The notes: a model not told the origin generated them from the letters alone. Numbered from the stretch's first letter, positions 1 to 6,438 are shown. The stretch is 6,862 nt of DNA from an uncultured Lachnospiraceae bacterium (GCA_905236615.1 CAJORC010000066.1:1-6862), one strand, 5' to 3'. Program-made: numbers and translations.

Positions 1-1
1 G

Positions 2-124
2 AATGTTGAATTTGGCGGACTTTTAGGCCATGCACCTATAATGCCGATAAACGAGTTTGACTGCTCGGCATTTGTAAACCGTACCGGAAGGATACCTGCA
101 CCTATACATTCATTTAAAAACTAA
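2..124 (+). CDS. UPF0210 (PFL/DUF711-type) family protein, C-terminal end only
   Basis: The first reading frame of the window is open from its edge and ends at TAA 122-124, giving the last 40 residues of a protein whose start lies upstream. The tail reads [20 protein letters not shown], then a short stretch, then GGRI-like [14 protein letters not shown]. The paired '[13 protein letters not shown]' and '[12 protein letters not shown]' motifs are what I recall as the conserved C-terminus of the UPF0210/PFL family (DUF711-related), a cytoplasmic family of unknown biochemical role found widely in Firmicutes. The stop lies 5 nt before the tmcAL start, so the two are almost certainly co-transcribed. 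Nothing can be said about the promoter or the N-terminal part. The frame and stop are certain; the family name rests on motif recognition. Confidence 0.85.
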   Translation, partial: NVEFGGLLGHAPIMPINEFDCSAFVNRTGRIPAPIHSFKN

Positions 125-129
125 GGAAT

Positions 130-1338
130 ATGAAAATATTAGGAATAATAGCAGAATTTAACCCGTTTCATAACGGGCACAAATATATGATCGACACCTG
201 TATGAAAAATACGGGTGCCGATTTTTGCATTATAGCAATGTCAGGAGATTTCGTGCAAAGGGGAACTCCTGCAATAATAGGATACAGAGAACGTGCAGAA
301 ATGGCGCTGAGATCAGGGGCTTCGATGGTTCTGGGGCTCGATTCCTATACTGCTACAGGAAGCGCTGAATACTTTGCGGAAGGGGCAGTCAGACTGCTTG
401 ATTCTCTTGGAGCAGTTGATTATCTTGCTTTCGGAACGGAAGAAGGTGAGATAGGAGCGCTCGAAAGAGTAAGCAATATCCTTGCCGATGAAGATGACAG
501 ATATAGGGAGCTTCTGGGGAAAAATCTTGCAGAAGGAATGTCATATCCTGCGGCAAGAGAAAAGGCAGTCGGAGAATACGGCGGTTGTGACAGTAAGGTC
601 TTAAAAAGCCCCAATAATATACTTGCGATAGAGTACTTGAAAGCCCTGAAACGGGTCGGAAGCAGAATGAAACCCGTAACGCTGAAAAGAGAAGGAAGCG
701 CTTATAACAGCGAAAATACGGAGGGTATATTTTCATCAGCACGTTCTATCCGCAATCTGCTGGAAAAAGAAGGAATGCATGACCTGTCTGAATTTATGCC
801 TGAATCTGCGGAAAAAATACTGGCTGAAAATTTCGGAAAGGCTTTTCCTTTAGCTACAGATGATTTTTCAACGGAACTTGGATATGCGCTTAGAATGAAT
901 GAAAATTCGCTGCAGGAATTCTATGATCTGCCGTCAGACCTTGCTGACAGGATAAAAGCCAATTTAAACAGATATGAGAATTTCACACAGTTTGCAGAAA
1001 CTATCAAAACGAAAAACCGTACTTACAGCTCTGTTTGCAGGGCGCTTATCCATATACTGCTTGGAATGAAGAAAAAGGACAGAGATGCGTTAAGACCGAG
1101 ATATGCGAGAGTTATAGGATACAGAAAAGACGCGGGCGGCTGTATTTCGAAAATAAGCAAAGAGGCAGAAATACCGCTGATCATGCGGATATCTGATGCA
1201 GAAAAGTTTCTTGATGAAGATAATCTGGAATACTTCAGACAGGAGATAAGAAGGGAAAGTATTTATGAGATGGCAGCAGCACGAAAATTTAAAAAGGAAT
1301 ACATAAATCCCTATAAAATACCGCTTATAAAAATTTGA
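130..1338 (+). CDS. tmcAL: tRNA(Met) cytidine acetate ligase (YlbM family)
   Basis: Cytoplasmic tRNA-modifying enzyme of 402 residues, normal length for the family. In this family, ATP and acetate are used to make N4-acetylcytidine at the wobble base C34 of elongator tRNA-Met, releasing AMP and PPi. Visible hallmarks: GIIAEFNPFHNGH at residues 5-17, with the HxGH nucleotidyltransferase motif at 14-17; SGDFVQRG at 38-45; AFGTEEG at 100-106; SPNNILAIEYLKAL at 160-173; and FSSARSIR at 201-208, the counterpart of the family's 'SATAIR' loop. The ATG at 130 follows AAGGAA (123-128) at a very short distance and sits 5 nt after the UPF0210 stop, which suggests coupled translation. The segment at 70-76 (LDSYTAT) differs from the more usual 'LPF-YA-QSAEYFA' context, but the following SAEYFA is kept. 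The older label 'nucleotidyltransferase' refers to the same family. Confidence 0.95.
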   Translation: MKILGIIAEFNPFHNGHKYMIDTCMKNTGADFCIIAMSGDFVQRGTPAIIGYRERAEMALRSGASMVLGLDSYTATGSAEYFAEGAVRLLDSLGAVDYLAFGTEEGEIGALERVSNILADEDDRYRELLGKNLAEGMSYPAAREKAVGEYGGCDSKVLKSPNNILAIEYLKALKRVGSRMKPVTLKREGSAYNSENTEGIFSSARSIRNLLEKEGMHDLSEFMPESAEKILAENFGKAFPLATDDFSTELGYALRMNENSLQEFYDLPSDLADRIKANLNRYENFTQFAETIKTKNRTYSSVCRALIHILLGMKKKDRDALRPRYARVIGYRKDAGGCISKISKEAEIPLIMRISDAEKFLDEDNLEYFRQEIRRESIYEMAAARKFKKEYINPYKIPLIKI

Positions 1339-1377
1339 AAAGACTCTGTTAAAATACAAAAATTATTATAAAATGCC

Positions 1378-1405
1378 TAAAGTTTTTTACAGGAAATTCC
1401 GATAA
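1378..1405 (+). promoter_or_regulatory. Candidate sigma-28 (FliA/SigD) flagellar-type promoter
   Basis: TAAAGTTTT (1378-1386) and TCCGATAA (1398-1405) match the two halves of the flagellar sigma-28/sigma-D consensus (TAAAGTTT ... GCCGATAA). The gap between TAAA and CCGATAA is 17 nt, one base longer than the usual 16. Transcription would begin around 1412, leaving a leader of about 55 nt before the GAF gene. No comparably good sigma-A promoter is visible in 1339-1465: TTGAAA at 1335-1340 has no correctly spaced -10. The match is to sequence only; use by sigma-28 is inferred. Confidence 0.6.
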
Positions 1406-1465
1406 TGCAATTAGGATAGCTATGGTTGTGTTACTGATAAGATTACATTCGGAGGGTGAGTTGAC

Positions 1466-2056
1466 ATGGCGTATGATATGAAAAGGCTACTGGATATGGC
1501 AGCTGTAGAGTTTACAAAGTATATGGAACCGGATGATCTTTTTTCCATGGTACTTAAAGAAGCTATGCAGATAACAAATTGCGATGGCGGAACCATATAT
1601 ATGCCGGGGAAAGACGGACTAGTATTTCAATATCTCTATACAAAATCAAAATTTGTTGAGATGGGACGGGAGTCAGGTGCAACTTCACTTCCGCCGGTGC
1701 CTATGGATAAAAGCTATGCCTGTGCAGCTGTAGCGATCACCCATAAAATTCTGAACATAAAAGATGTGTATTATGCGAAGGGGTTTAATTTTCAGGGAAC
1801 CTATGTATGGGACAAGGCAAATTCATATCGTTCACATTCCATGCTGATAATACCGATGCTTTCATGCTTCGAACTGATTGGTGTTATGCAGCTGATAAAT
1901 TCTCAGGATGAACTGAATGACCAGTGGAGACCGTTCACACCGGAACATGAAAGAATATGTACTTATCTGGCAAGTCTTGCAGCCGTAAGAATAGAAAACA
2001 TGAAACTGAAGGGCGCATTTGATGACAAGAAGAGAAATGTGAGGGGATTGAGATGA
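1466..2056 (+). CDS. Stand-alone GAF domain sensor protein
   Basis: A 196-residue soluble protein made almost entirely of one GAF domain (about residues 8-180), with no signal peptide or membrane segment. Typical GAF elements are ITNCDGGTIYM (36-46), the PPVP/acidic stretch (76-81), ILNIKDVYY (95-103), YRSHSMLIIPM (121-131) and IGVMQLIN (138-145). GAF domains bind small ligands, including cyclic nucleotides. After the last strand there is a partial version of the NKFDE motif of phosphodiesterase and cyanobacterial cyclase GAF domains: N145, F157 and E162 are present, but Lys is Ser146 and Asp is His161. A basic tail (KKRNVRGLR) ends the protein. The ATG has a strong ribosome site, GGAGGGTGAG (1451-1460). 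The stop overlaps the TIR gene start as ATGA, so translation is probably coupled. Ligand unknown; its place ahead of a TIR protein and a cyclase suggests the sensor of that circuit. Confidence 0.85.
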   Translation: MAYDMKRLLDMAAVEFTKYMEPDDLFSMVLKEAMQITNCDGGTIYMPGKDGLVFQYLYTKSKFVEMGRESGATSLPPVPMDKSYACAAVAITHKILNIKDVYYAKGFNFQGTYVWDKANSYRSHSMLIIPMLSCFELIGVMQLINSQDELNDQWRPFTPEHERICTYLASLAAVRIENMKLKGAFDDKKRNVRGLR

Positions 2057-2952
2057 CTCCTGGGAAATATGTTTTTGTAAGCTACAGCTCAAAAGATGCT
2101 GATTTTATGAAAAACATAACAGGTCTGCTTGAGGTTATGAAGATCGAGTACTGGAAAGCACCCGAGAAAATTCCTCCCGGCTCCAGTTATGCGAAGGAAA
2201 TTAACCGCGCCATAGAGAACTGCGGTCTGTTTCTGCTGATCTTATCCCAGAATTCCCAGAGTTCGATCTGGTGCGAAAAAGAGGTAGACAGTGCACTGAG
2301 TTACGGAAGAAGAATTATTCCCTATAATATCGACAATGTTGCTCTTGAAGATGCATTCAGGTTCTATCTGAATAATGTCCAGATGATATTCCATACAAGG
2401 AATTCATCCAAGGGACTCAATGAATTAAAAAACCTTCTGAAACCTCTTTCTGCAGTTAATACAGCACCGGCTCAGAAGGCAGAAGAAAAGGAGGCAGCTA
2501 AAGCCGCGCCTGCAGCAACTGAATTCAAGGGGCTTGATGATATTAAATTTAAGGGAGAAACTTATCAGCCGGTAAAGAAAAAGCCGGAAGCTGCGCCCAG
2601 AAAAGCAGCGCCTGCAGCAGGAAGTAAAAATTCCCGGAACGGTCCTGCGAAGAGTGCAGTTAAAAATAATGCACTTCAGCAAAAAGAAGAACCGAGGTTC
2701 AGACGCGGAATGAGTAAGAGAGAGCTCTTCCCGCTGAATAATGTTCCGAAGCAGTGTGAGTTTTGCGGTGGAAAAGTATATAACGACCATGATGGTGTTT
2801 TTATATGTGAGGATTGTCATGCCGAAAATTATGACGATTACCAGAGAATAGAGAACTATCTGAACGAAAACGGACCATGTCCATTAGCTGAGCTTTCCTC
2901 TAAACTGAATCTGTCACAGAGGGCAGTTCTTGCATGGCGTTCACATCATTGA
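2053..2952 (+). CDS. TIR domain protein with C-terminal zinc ribbon/HTH (YvyF-like tail)
   Basis: A 299-residue soluble protein in three parts. Residues 5-130 are a bacterial TIR domain: box 1 FVSYSSKDADFM (8-19), PPGSSYAKEINRAIENC (41-57), FLLILSQNSQSS (60-71), WCEKEV (73-78) and GRRIIPY (85-91). Glu77 in WCEKEV sits where NAD-cleaving TIR domains such as SARM1 keep their catalytic glutamate, so NADase activity is possible. Residues 131-230 are a low-complexity Ala/Pro/Lys linker. Residues 235-255 form a four-cysteine zinc ribbon (C235, C238, C252, C255), followed by a helix and a short HTH-like segment ending in AVLAWRSHH. This tail resembles the flagellar-operon protein YvyF (TIGR03826: zinc ribbon, 'DY..IENYL', HTH). 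The start overlaps the GAF stop by 4 nt, with AGGGGA (2042-2047) as ribosome site. Enzyme activity and partner are inference; the domain calls are fairly firm. Confidence 0.85.
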   Translation: MTPGKYVFVSYSSKDADFMKNITGLLEVMKIEYWKAPEKIPPGSSYAKEINRAIENCGLFLLILSQNSQSSIWCEKEVDSALSYGRRIIPYNIDNVALEDAFRFYLNNVQMIFHTRNSSKGLNELKNLLKPLSAVNTAPAQKAEEKEAAKAAPAATEFKGLDDIKFKGETYQPVKKKPEAAPRKAAPAAGSKNSRNGPAKSAVKNNALQQKEEPRFRRGMSKRELFPLNNVPKQCEFCGGKVYNDHDGVFICEDCHAENYDDYQRIENYLNENGPCPLAELSSKLNLSQRAVLAWRSHH

Positions 2953-2964
2953 TATTTAGGAACT

Positions 2965-3010
2965 GTAGATAAATAACTTATACAAGCAATTGCACATGTT
3001 ATTTATCTAC
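2965..3010. repeat. Perfect 13-bp inverted repeat in the TIR-cyclase gap
   Basis: GTAGATAAATAAC (2965-2977) is exactly mirrored by GTTATTTATCTAC (2998-3010), with a 20-nt loop that itself contains the palindrome GCAATTGC (2986-2993). It fills most of the only sizeable gap in the five-gene block. The stem is AT-rich and not followed by a T-tract, so it is a poor intrinsic terminator. It could be an operator, an mRNA-stabilising or processing hairpin, or a leader element that sets cyclase expression. The repeat is certain; the role is unknown. Confidence 0.7.
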
Positions 3011-3032
3011 TGCTCCTCAGCGGGGATTGGAT

Positions 3033-4565
3033 ATGGCTATTGAAGTCTGGATAATCGGCGAAGACAGAAAAATGATGATAGAAAATCAGAGACAGGTCAA
3101 CAGACATGGGAGTATGAGAGCGGTCTGTCTGCTTTCTGATAAGGCGCTTCGAGAAGCGATAAGGAAGGTGAGAGAGTTTCCGGATACGGTAAATGCACCT
3201 TCTTTAATTGTCATGGATTATGATTTTGCGAAGAAAAATGATTTTCAACATATTCATTTGCTGCGTGATTATGATAAACTTGCCGGCATACCGCTGTTCA
3301 TGGCTGTTAAGGAAAGAAGCGAAGAGTTAAATGAGGAATGCTATGAAAACGGCGCAATGGTCATAGTTCATGATATTTTCCATAAATCCGAACTTACCAG
3401 AATGGAGAATACGGCATGGCAGCATGAGAATACACGGCTATATGAGCAGAAACTCCAGAAACAGACGATGGAACTTCATAATGCCAAAGAAATATTCCGG
3501 CTGAATCAGCAGCTTGAAGCAAGAAACGAGCTCCTGCACAAAACTTTTGGCAGGTATTTTTCGGATGATCTATTAAATCTCATATTGCAAAAGGGTGAAG
3601 ATGTGTCACTTGGTGGAGAAAAGGCTGAAGCCACCATAATGATGACCGACCTCAGAAACTTTACCTCTTTGTCTGAAAACATGGACTCGGATGTCCTTAC
3701 TTCTGTTTTAAATTTTTATTTCACAAAAATGGTAGATATAGTATCTCATTACAGAGGTACTGTAATTGAATATATGGGTGACGGAATGCTTGCGGTATTC
3801 GGAGCACCGCTTAAGGATGAGCACTCGGTTGACAATGCGGTTGCGGCTGCGATCGCAATGCAGAATGCGATGCCTTCACTTAATGAATATTTTGTTGAAA
3901 ACGGATTTCCGTCACTGGAAATGGGCATCGGACTTCATTGCGGAGAAGTTTTTATCGGAAATATCGGTTCTGAAAAAATGATGCGATATAACGTTATCGG
4001 AAATACGGTAAATGAAAGTTCGAGAATAGAGAGCTGCAGTGTAGGCGGTCAGATACTGGTGTCGAAGGAGATCATCCTGCACTGCGTAAATCCCCTTGTG
4101 CATAAAGAAGGGGTTGAGATCACGGCCAAAGGTATGAAGGCCCCCATATGGATATTTGAAGTTACAGGTATCGGCGGCGATTACAATCTTTCAATGGAGA
4201 ACAATAAAAACGGTGCGGAAGAGTTTAAGAAGGTGACTAAAGACATAAATCTGCATCTTTATCCGATAAAGGGAAAGCTTATCACAGATGAATTTGTGAA
4301 TGCGAAGCTTAAGGAAATTTCCCAAAAGAGGATAATCATTGAAATAGAAGAGAATGAGTCTGTTGGAATTGATGTCTACACAAATGTAAAGATAACGTCA
4401 CCGATTGATAACGAAGAAATGAGCGGGGGATTTTATTCCAAGATCATAGCGAGAAAGGGGAATCTCTGGACCCTTCATTATACCGACGCGGGAAATGTTG
4501 TGGGGGATTTTATAAAATTCGTGTTGGAAGATGAAGTCTGGAATGAGAGGGCAGAGGATGGATAA
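3033..4565 (+). CDS. Class III nucleotidyl cyclase with receiver-like N-terminus
   Basis: A 510-residue cytoplasmic protein. Residues 1-125 look like a degenerate response-regulator receiver: acidic pair E10-D11, Asp62 in LIVMDYDF, but Ala91 instead of the switch Thr/Ser and no Lys-Pro pair near H113. Residues 120-180 are a helical, coiled-coil-prone linker ending in LLHKTFGRYFSDDLLNLIL. Residues 195-375 are a class III cyclase domain with both metal aspartates (D206 in TDLRNFT, D250 in GDGMLAVFG) and the transition-state Asn327 and Arg331, so it should be active. The base-selecting positions are Glu246 and Asn320, not Lys with Asp/Thr as in adenylate cyclases nor Glu/Cys as in guanylate cyclases; the product is therefore uncertain. 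Residues 375-510 are a beta-rich tail of unknown kind. I chose ATG 3033 over TTG 3027 because GGGGA (3022-3026) is then 6 nt away instead of abutting the start. It lies in the same block as TIR and MBL genes. Confidence 0.9.
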   Translation: MAIEVWIIGEDRKMMIENQRQVNRHGSMRAVCLLSDKALREAIRKVREFPDTVNAPSLIVMDYDFAKKNDFQHIHLLRDYDKLAGIPLFMAVKERSEELNEECYENGAMVIVHDIFHKSELTRMENTAWQHENTRLYEQKLQKQTMELHNAKEIFRLNQQLEARNELLHKTFGRYFSDDLLNLILQKGEDVSLGGEKAEATIMMTDLRNFTSLSENMDSDVLTSVLNFYFTKMVDIVSHYRGTVIEYMGDGMLAVFGAPLKDEHSVDNAVAAAIAMQNAMPSLNEYFVENGFPSLEMGIGLHCGEVFIGNIGSEKMMRYNVIGNTVNESSRIESCSVGGQILVSKEIILHCVNPLVHKEGVEITAKGMKAPIWIFEVTGIGGDYNLSMENNKNGAEEFKKVTKDINLHLYPIKGKLITDEFVNAKLKEISQKRIIIEIEENESVGIDVYTNVKITSPIDNEEMSGGFYSKIIARKGNLWTLHYTDAGNVVGDFIKFVLEDEVWNERAEDG

Positions 4566-5562
4566 TAAAGAATTATTTATAAAAATAGATGATAATCCCG
4601 GAATCGGTGAAATCGGTGGAAATACATCAGTATGCTGGTATGGCGGAGAGTCTTTGATGATAATCAATACCGACAGTCGTCCGGACAGTTCTTTTGAAGA
4701 AAAAGATATAGATGAAGTCAGGAAAGAGTCAAAGCTTCTTTCGGATATGAACTGTAAATTGCTGTTATGTCTCTGGAAAGAACATGATGAGGTAAGGGCT
4801 TATTTCAAGAGTGACAGCAGCAGGGTAAGGGCACTTGATTTTCTGCAGGTTGTGATGTCAGGCGCAGGTCTTGTCAAAGGTGAGGCAAGAGTGGCATTCG
4901 GAAGGATAACGACTGCTACACTCTGGCTTATAATGGGCGAAATGGATCTGACGGAACAGATCGATTATTTCAAGAAAATGTCAATTTCCTATTTTGAGGA
5001 CTGTGACTGGATAATAGCAGATGAATATGCTGTATCAGAACGCGATGCTATCCTTTCAATGCAGAAATACGTTAAAAAACATGTTCCATGGGCTGTTGTG
5101 AAGTCGACGGAAGTTGCGCCGGCAGGAACTGTATTAAATATCAAAACTCTTGAAAATGAGACAGGTCTTGATATTGTAAGTGAAGAAGATACATATGTGA
5201 TGATAGGCATTCAGGGTGAAGTCTATAACATTAAGGCGGGAAAATTTGATAATTCATATGAATTAACGGATGAACCACTGGATATCTTTTCAAGAATGAC
5301 AGTTTTCATTCCGGAAGTAAAGATCATGCCGGACGAAGAGTATGTGAGCATAGATGAAATGGCGCATATTTGTTATCCAAAGACCGGTGCCGGCATTTAT
5401 GCACGGGAACTTAAAAGACGGACAAAAGTATTTCCGGTTTATGACAAAAAGAACTATTTCCTTGGAGGAGAAGGGGATTATCTTGCAGTCCGTACCGATG
5501 ATATCAGTGATATTTATATAATTCAGAAAGCAATTTTTATGGAAACTTATGAGGAAAATTGA
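4558..5562 (+). CDS. Conserved-looking hypothetical protein in cyclase operon
   Basis: A 334-residue, acidic, soluble protein that I do not recognise. It has no signal peptide or membrane segment. Residues 30-160 have an alternating strand/helix pattern (LMIINTDSR 33-41, KLLLCLW 67-73, ARVAFGRIT 110-118, DWIIADEY 150-157) whose order faintly recalls a cyclase fold without catalytic residues; this is speculative. The last 90 residues are a second region: IDEMAHICYPKTGAGIYARELKR-type sequence, then GGEGDYLAVRTDD and a final YIIQKAIFMETYE. ATG 4558 is preferred because AGAGGG (4546-4551) lies 6 nt before it; it overlaps the cyclase stop by 8 nt. An in-frame ATG at 4531 would add nine residues but lies deeper inside the cyclase gene. 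The overlaps on both sides tie it to the cyclase and MBL genes, so a regulatory or partner role in the same pathway is likely. Confidence 0.8.
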   Translation: MDNKELFIKIDDNPGIGEIGGNTSVCWYGGESLMIINTDSRPDSSFEEKDIDEVRKESKLLSDMNCKLLLCLWKEHDEVRAYFKSDSSRVRALDFLQVVMSGAGLVKGEARVAFGRITTATLWLIMGEMDLTEQIDYFKKMSISYFEDCDWIIADEYAVSERDAILSMQKYVKKHVPWAVVKSTEVAPAGTVLNIKTLENETGLDIVSEEDTYVMIGIQGEVYNIKAGKFDNSYELTDEPLDIFSRMTVFIPEVKIMPDEEYVSIDEMAHICYPKTGAGIYARELKRRTKVFPVYDKKNYFLGGEGDYLAVRTDDISDIYIIQKAIFMETYEEN

Positions 5563-6389
5563 TGAGTAGATCAGGTTTGTCAGTAAAGGTACTGGGATGC
5601 AGGGGCTCCGTACCTATAGAGGGTGAAGATTATAAGATATATGGCGGTGCAACGTCATCAATATGTATGACTGCCATATCTGAGGAAAACGGCCGGGAAA
5701 CGGTTGAAGAGATATATCTTGACGCGGGTTCGGGCATAGTTTCGGCAGAACCGGGGCAGGACAGTAATATTTCCATTCTTATAAGTCATATGCATCTGGA
5801 TCATTTAATGGGACTGACTTTTTTCCCGGCACTGAGTCAGAAGGGAAGAAAAATTGATATCTATGCGGCAGCAAGAAACGGGTTAAATACACAAGAAGGA
5901 ATAGACAGACTTTTTTCACCGCCTTTCTGGCCGCTTAAAGTCACAGATTATCCTTCAAATGCGGTATATCATGACTTAGAGGAAAAGTTTTCCATTGGAA
6001 AAGTCAATATTGAAACTATTGAAGTAAATCATCCGGGAGGTTCAACTACATATAAGCTGGAGTTTGCAGGAAAGACAGTGGTATATGCAGTTGATTTTGA
6101 GCATAACGATGAAAAAATCAGGGAACTCACTGAATTCGCAAGAAATTGCGACCTGATGATCTACGACGGACAGTATAGCGAGCAGGAGTATCCCGGCTGC
6201 TATGGTTTCGGACATTCAATTCCGGAGCTGGGGCTGGATATCGCAAAAGCTGCCGGAGTAAAGGAAATAATATTTACACATCATTCCCCATCGCATAATG
6301 ATGCTTATATGCAAAAGTGGGAAGAAAAAATAAAAAATATCAACCCGAAGGCGGGCTTCGCCAAAGCGGGGATGGTGATCGAAATATAA
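5562..6389 (+). CDS. Metallo-beta-lactamase-fold hydrolase, possible cyclic-nucleotide phosphodiesterase
   Basis: A 275-residue cytoplasmic hydrolase of the metallo-beta-lactamase fold, in the PhnP/RNase Z-like branch (COG1235 type). The opening strand LGCRGSVPIEG is followed by YGGATSS; the metal motif is HMHLDH (H76, H78, D80, H81), then H157 in NHPGGS, D178 and H181 in VDFEH, D202 in YDGQY, H218 in GHS and H240 in THHSPSHND. All the expected metal ligands for a two-metal site are present. HMHLDHLMGL also fits the first part of the class II cyclic-nucleotide phosphodiesterase signature (HxHLDH[LIVM]x[GS]), but the rest of that signature is not kept. Next to a cyclase, removal of the cyclic nucleotide is an attractive role, though other phosphodiester substrates are possible. 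ATG 5562 overlaps the upstream TGA by one base, with GAGGA (5551-5555) 6 nt before it. It is the last gene before a terminator. Confidence 0.85.
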   Translation: MSRSGLSVKVLGCRGSVPIEGEDYKIYGGATSSICMTAISEENGRETVEEIYLDAGSGIVSAEPGQDSNISILISHMHLDHLMGLTFFPALSQKGRKIDIYAAARNGLNTQEGIDRLFSPPFWPLKVTDYPSNAVYHDLEEKFSIGKVNIETIEVNHPGGSTTYKLEFAGKTVVYAVDFEHNDEKIRELTEFARNCDLMIYDGQYSEQEYPGCYGFGHSIPELGLDIAKAAGVKEIIFTHHSPSHNDAYMQKWEEKIKNINPKAGFAKAGMVIEI

Positions 6390-6397
6390 GATTAAAT

Positions 6398-6438
6398 AAA
6401 GCCGAAGACTCATAACAGTGGTTAGGGTCTCCGGCTTT
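6398..6438 (+). terminator. Probable intrinsic terminator of the signalling operon
   Basis: AAAGCCGAAGAC (6398-6409) pairs with GTCTCCGGCTTT (6427-6438) across a 17-nt loop, with a single A-C mismatch in the middle. The right arm runs into TTTTA (6436-6440), a short T-tract. It begins 9 nt after the MBL stop codon, the expected place for the end of the transcript. The long loop and short T-run make it moderate rather than strong. Confidence 0.7.

Noticed and set aside
389..742. 117-codon open frame on the - strand inside tmcAL
   Set aside because: Antisense shadow of a gene with family motifs throughout; translation is Leu/Phe/Arg/Cys-rich without domain character.
1335..1374. TTGAAA with downstream TATTAT/TATAAA as a sigma-A promoter
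   Set aside because: The spacing to TATTAT is 23 nt and no well-placed -35 exists for TATAAA; the sigma-28-like element further down fits better.
2425..2820. 131-codon open frame on the - strand inside the TIR gene
   Set aside because: It mirrors the Ala/Lys/Pro linker and zinc ribbon of the TIR gene; its Phe/Cys/Arg-rich translation is the usual product of antisense Lys/Ala codons.
3027..3032. TTG start six bases upstream for the cyclase
   Set aside because: GGGGA would abut the TTG with no spacing; ATG 3033 has proper spacing to the same ribosome site.
4531..4557. Upstream ATG adding nine residues to the unknown protein
   Set aside because: ATG 4558 has AGAGGG at the right distance and gives a short overlap typical of this operon; the longer form would need a 35-nt overlap.
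1466..6389. Canonical Pycsar, CBASS or Thoeris system
   Set aside because: The TIR protein lacks a fused cyclic-nucleotide-binding, SLOG/SIR2-partner or SAVED domain, and the cyclase is a multidomain receiver-linked enzyme; at most it is a related, undescribed arrangement.
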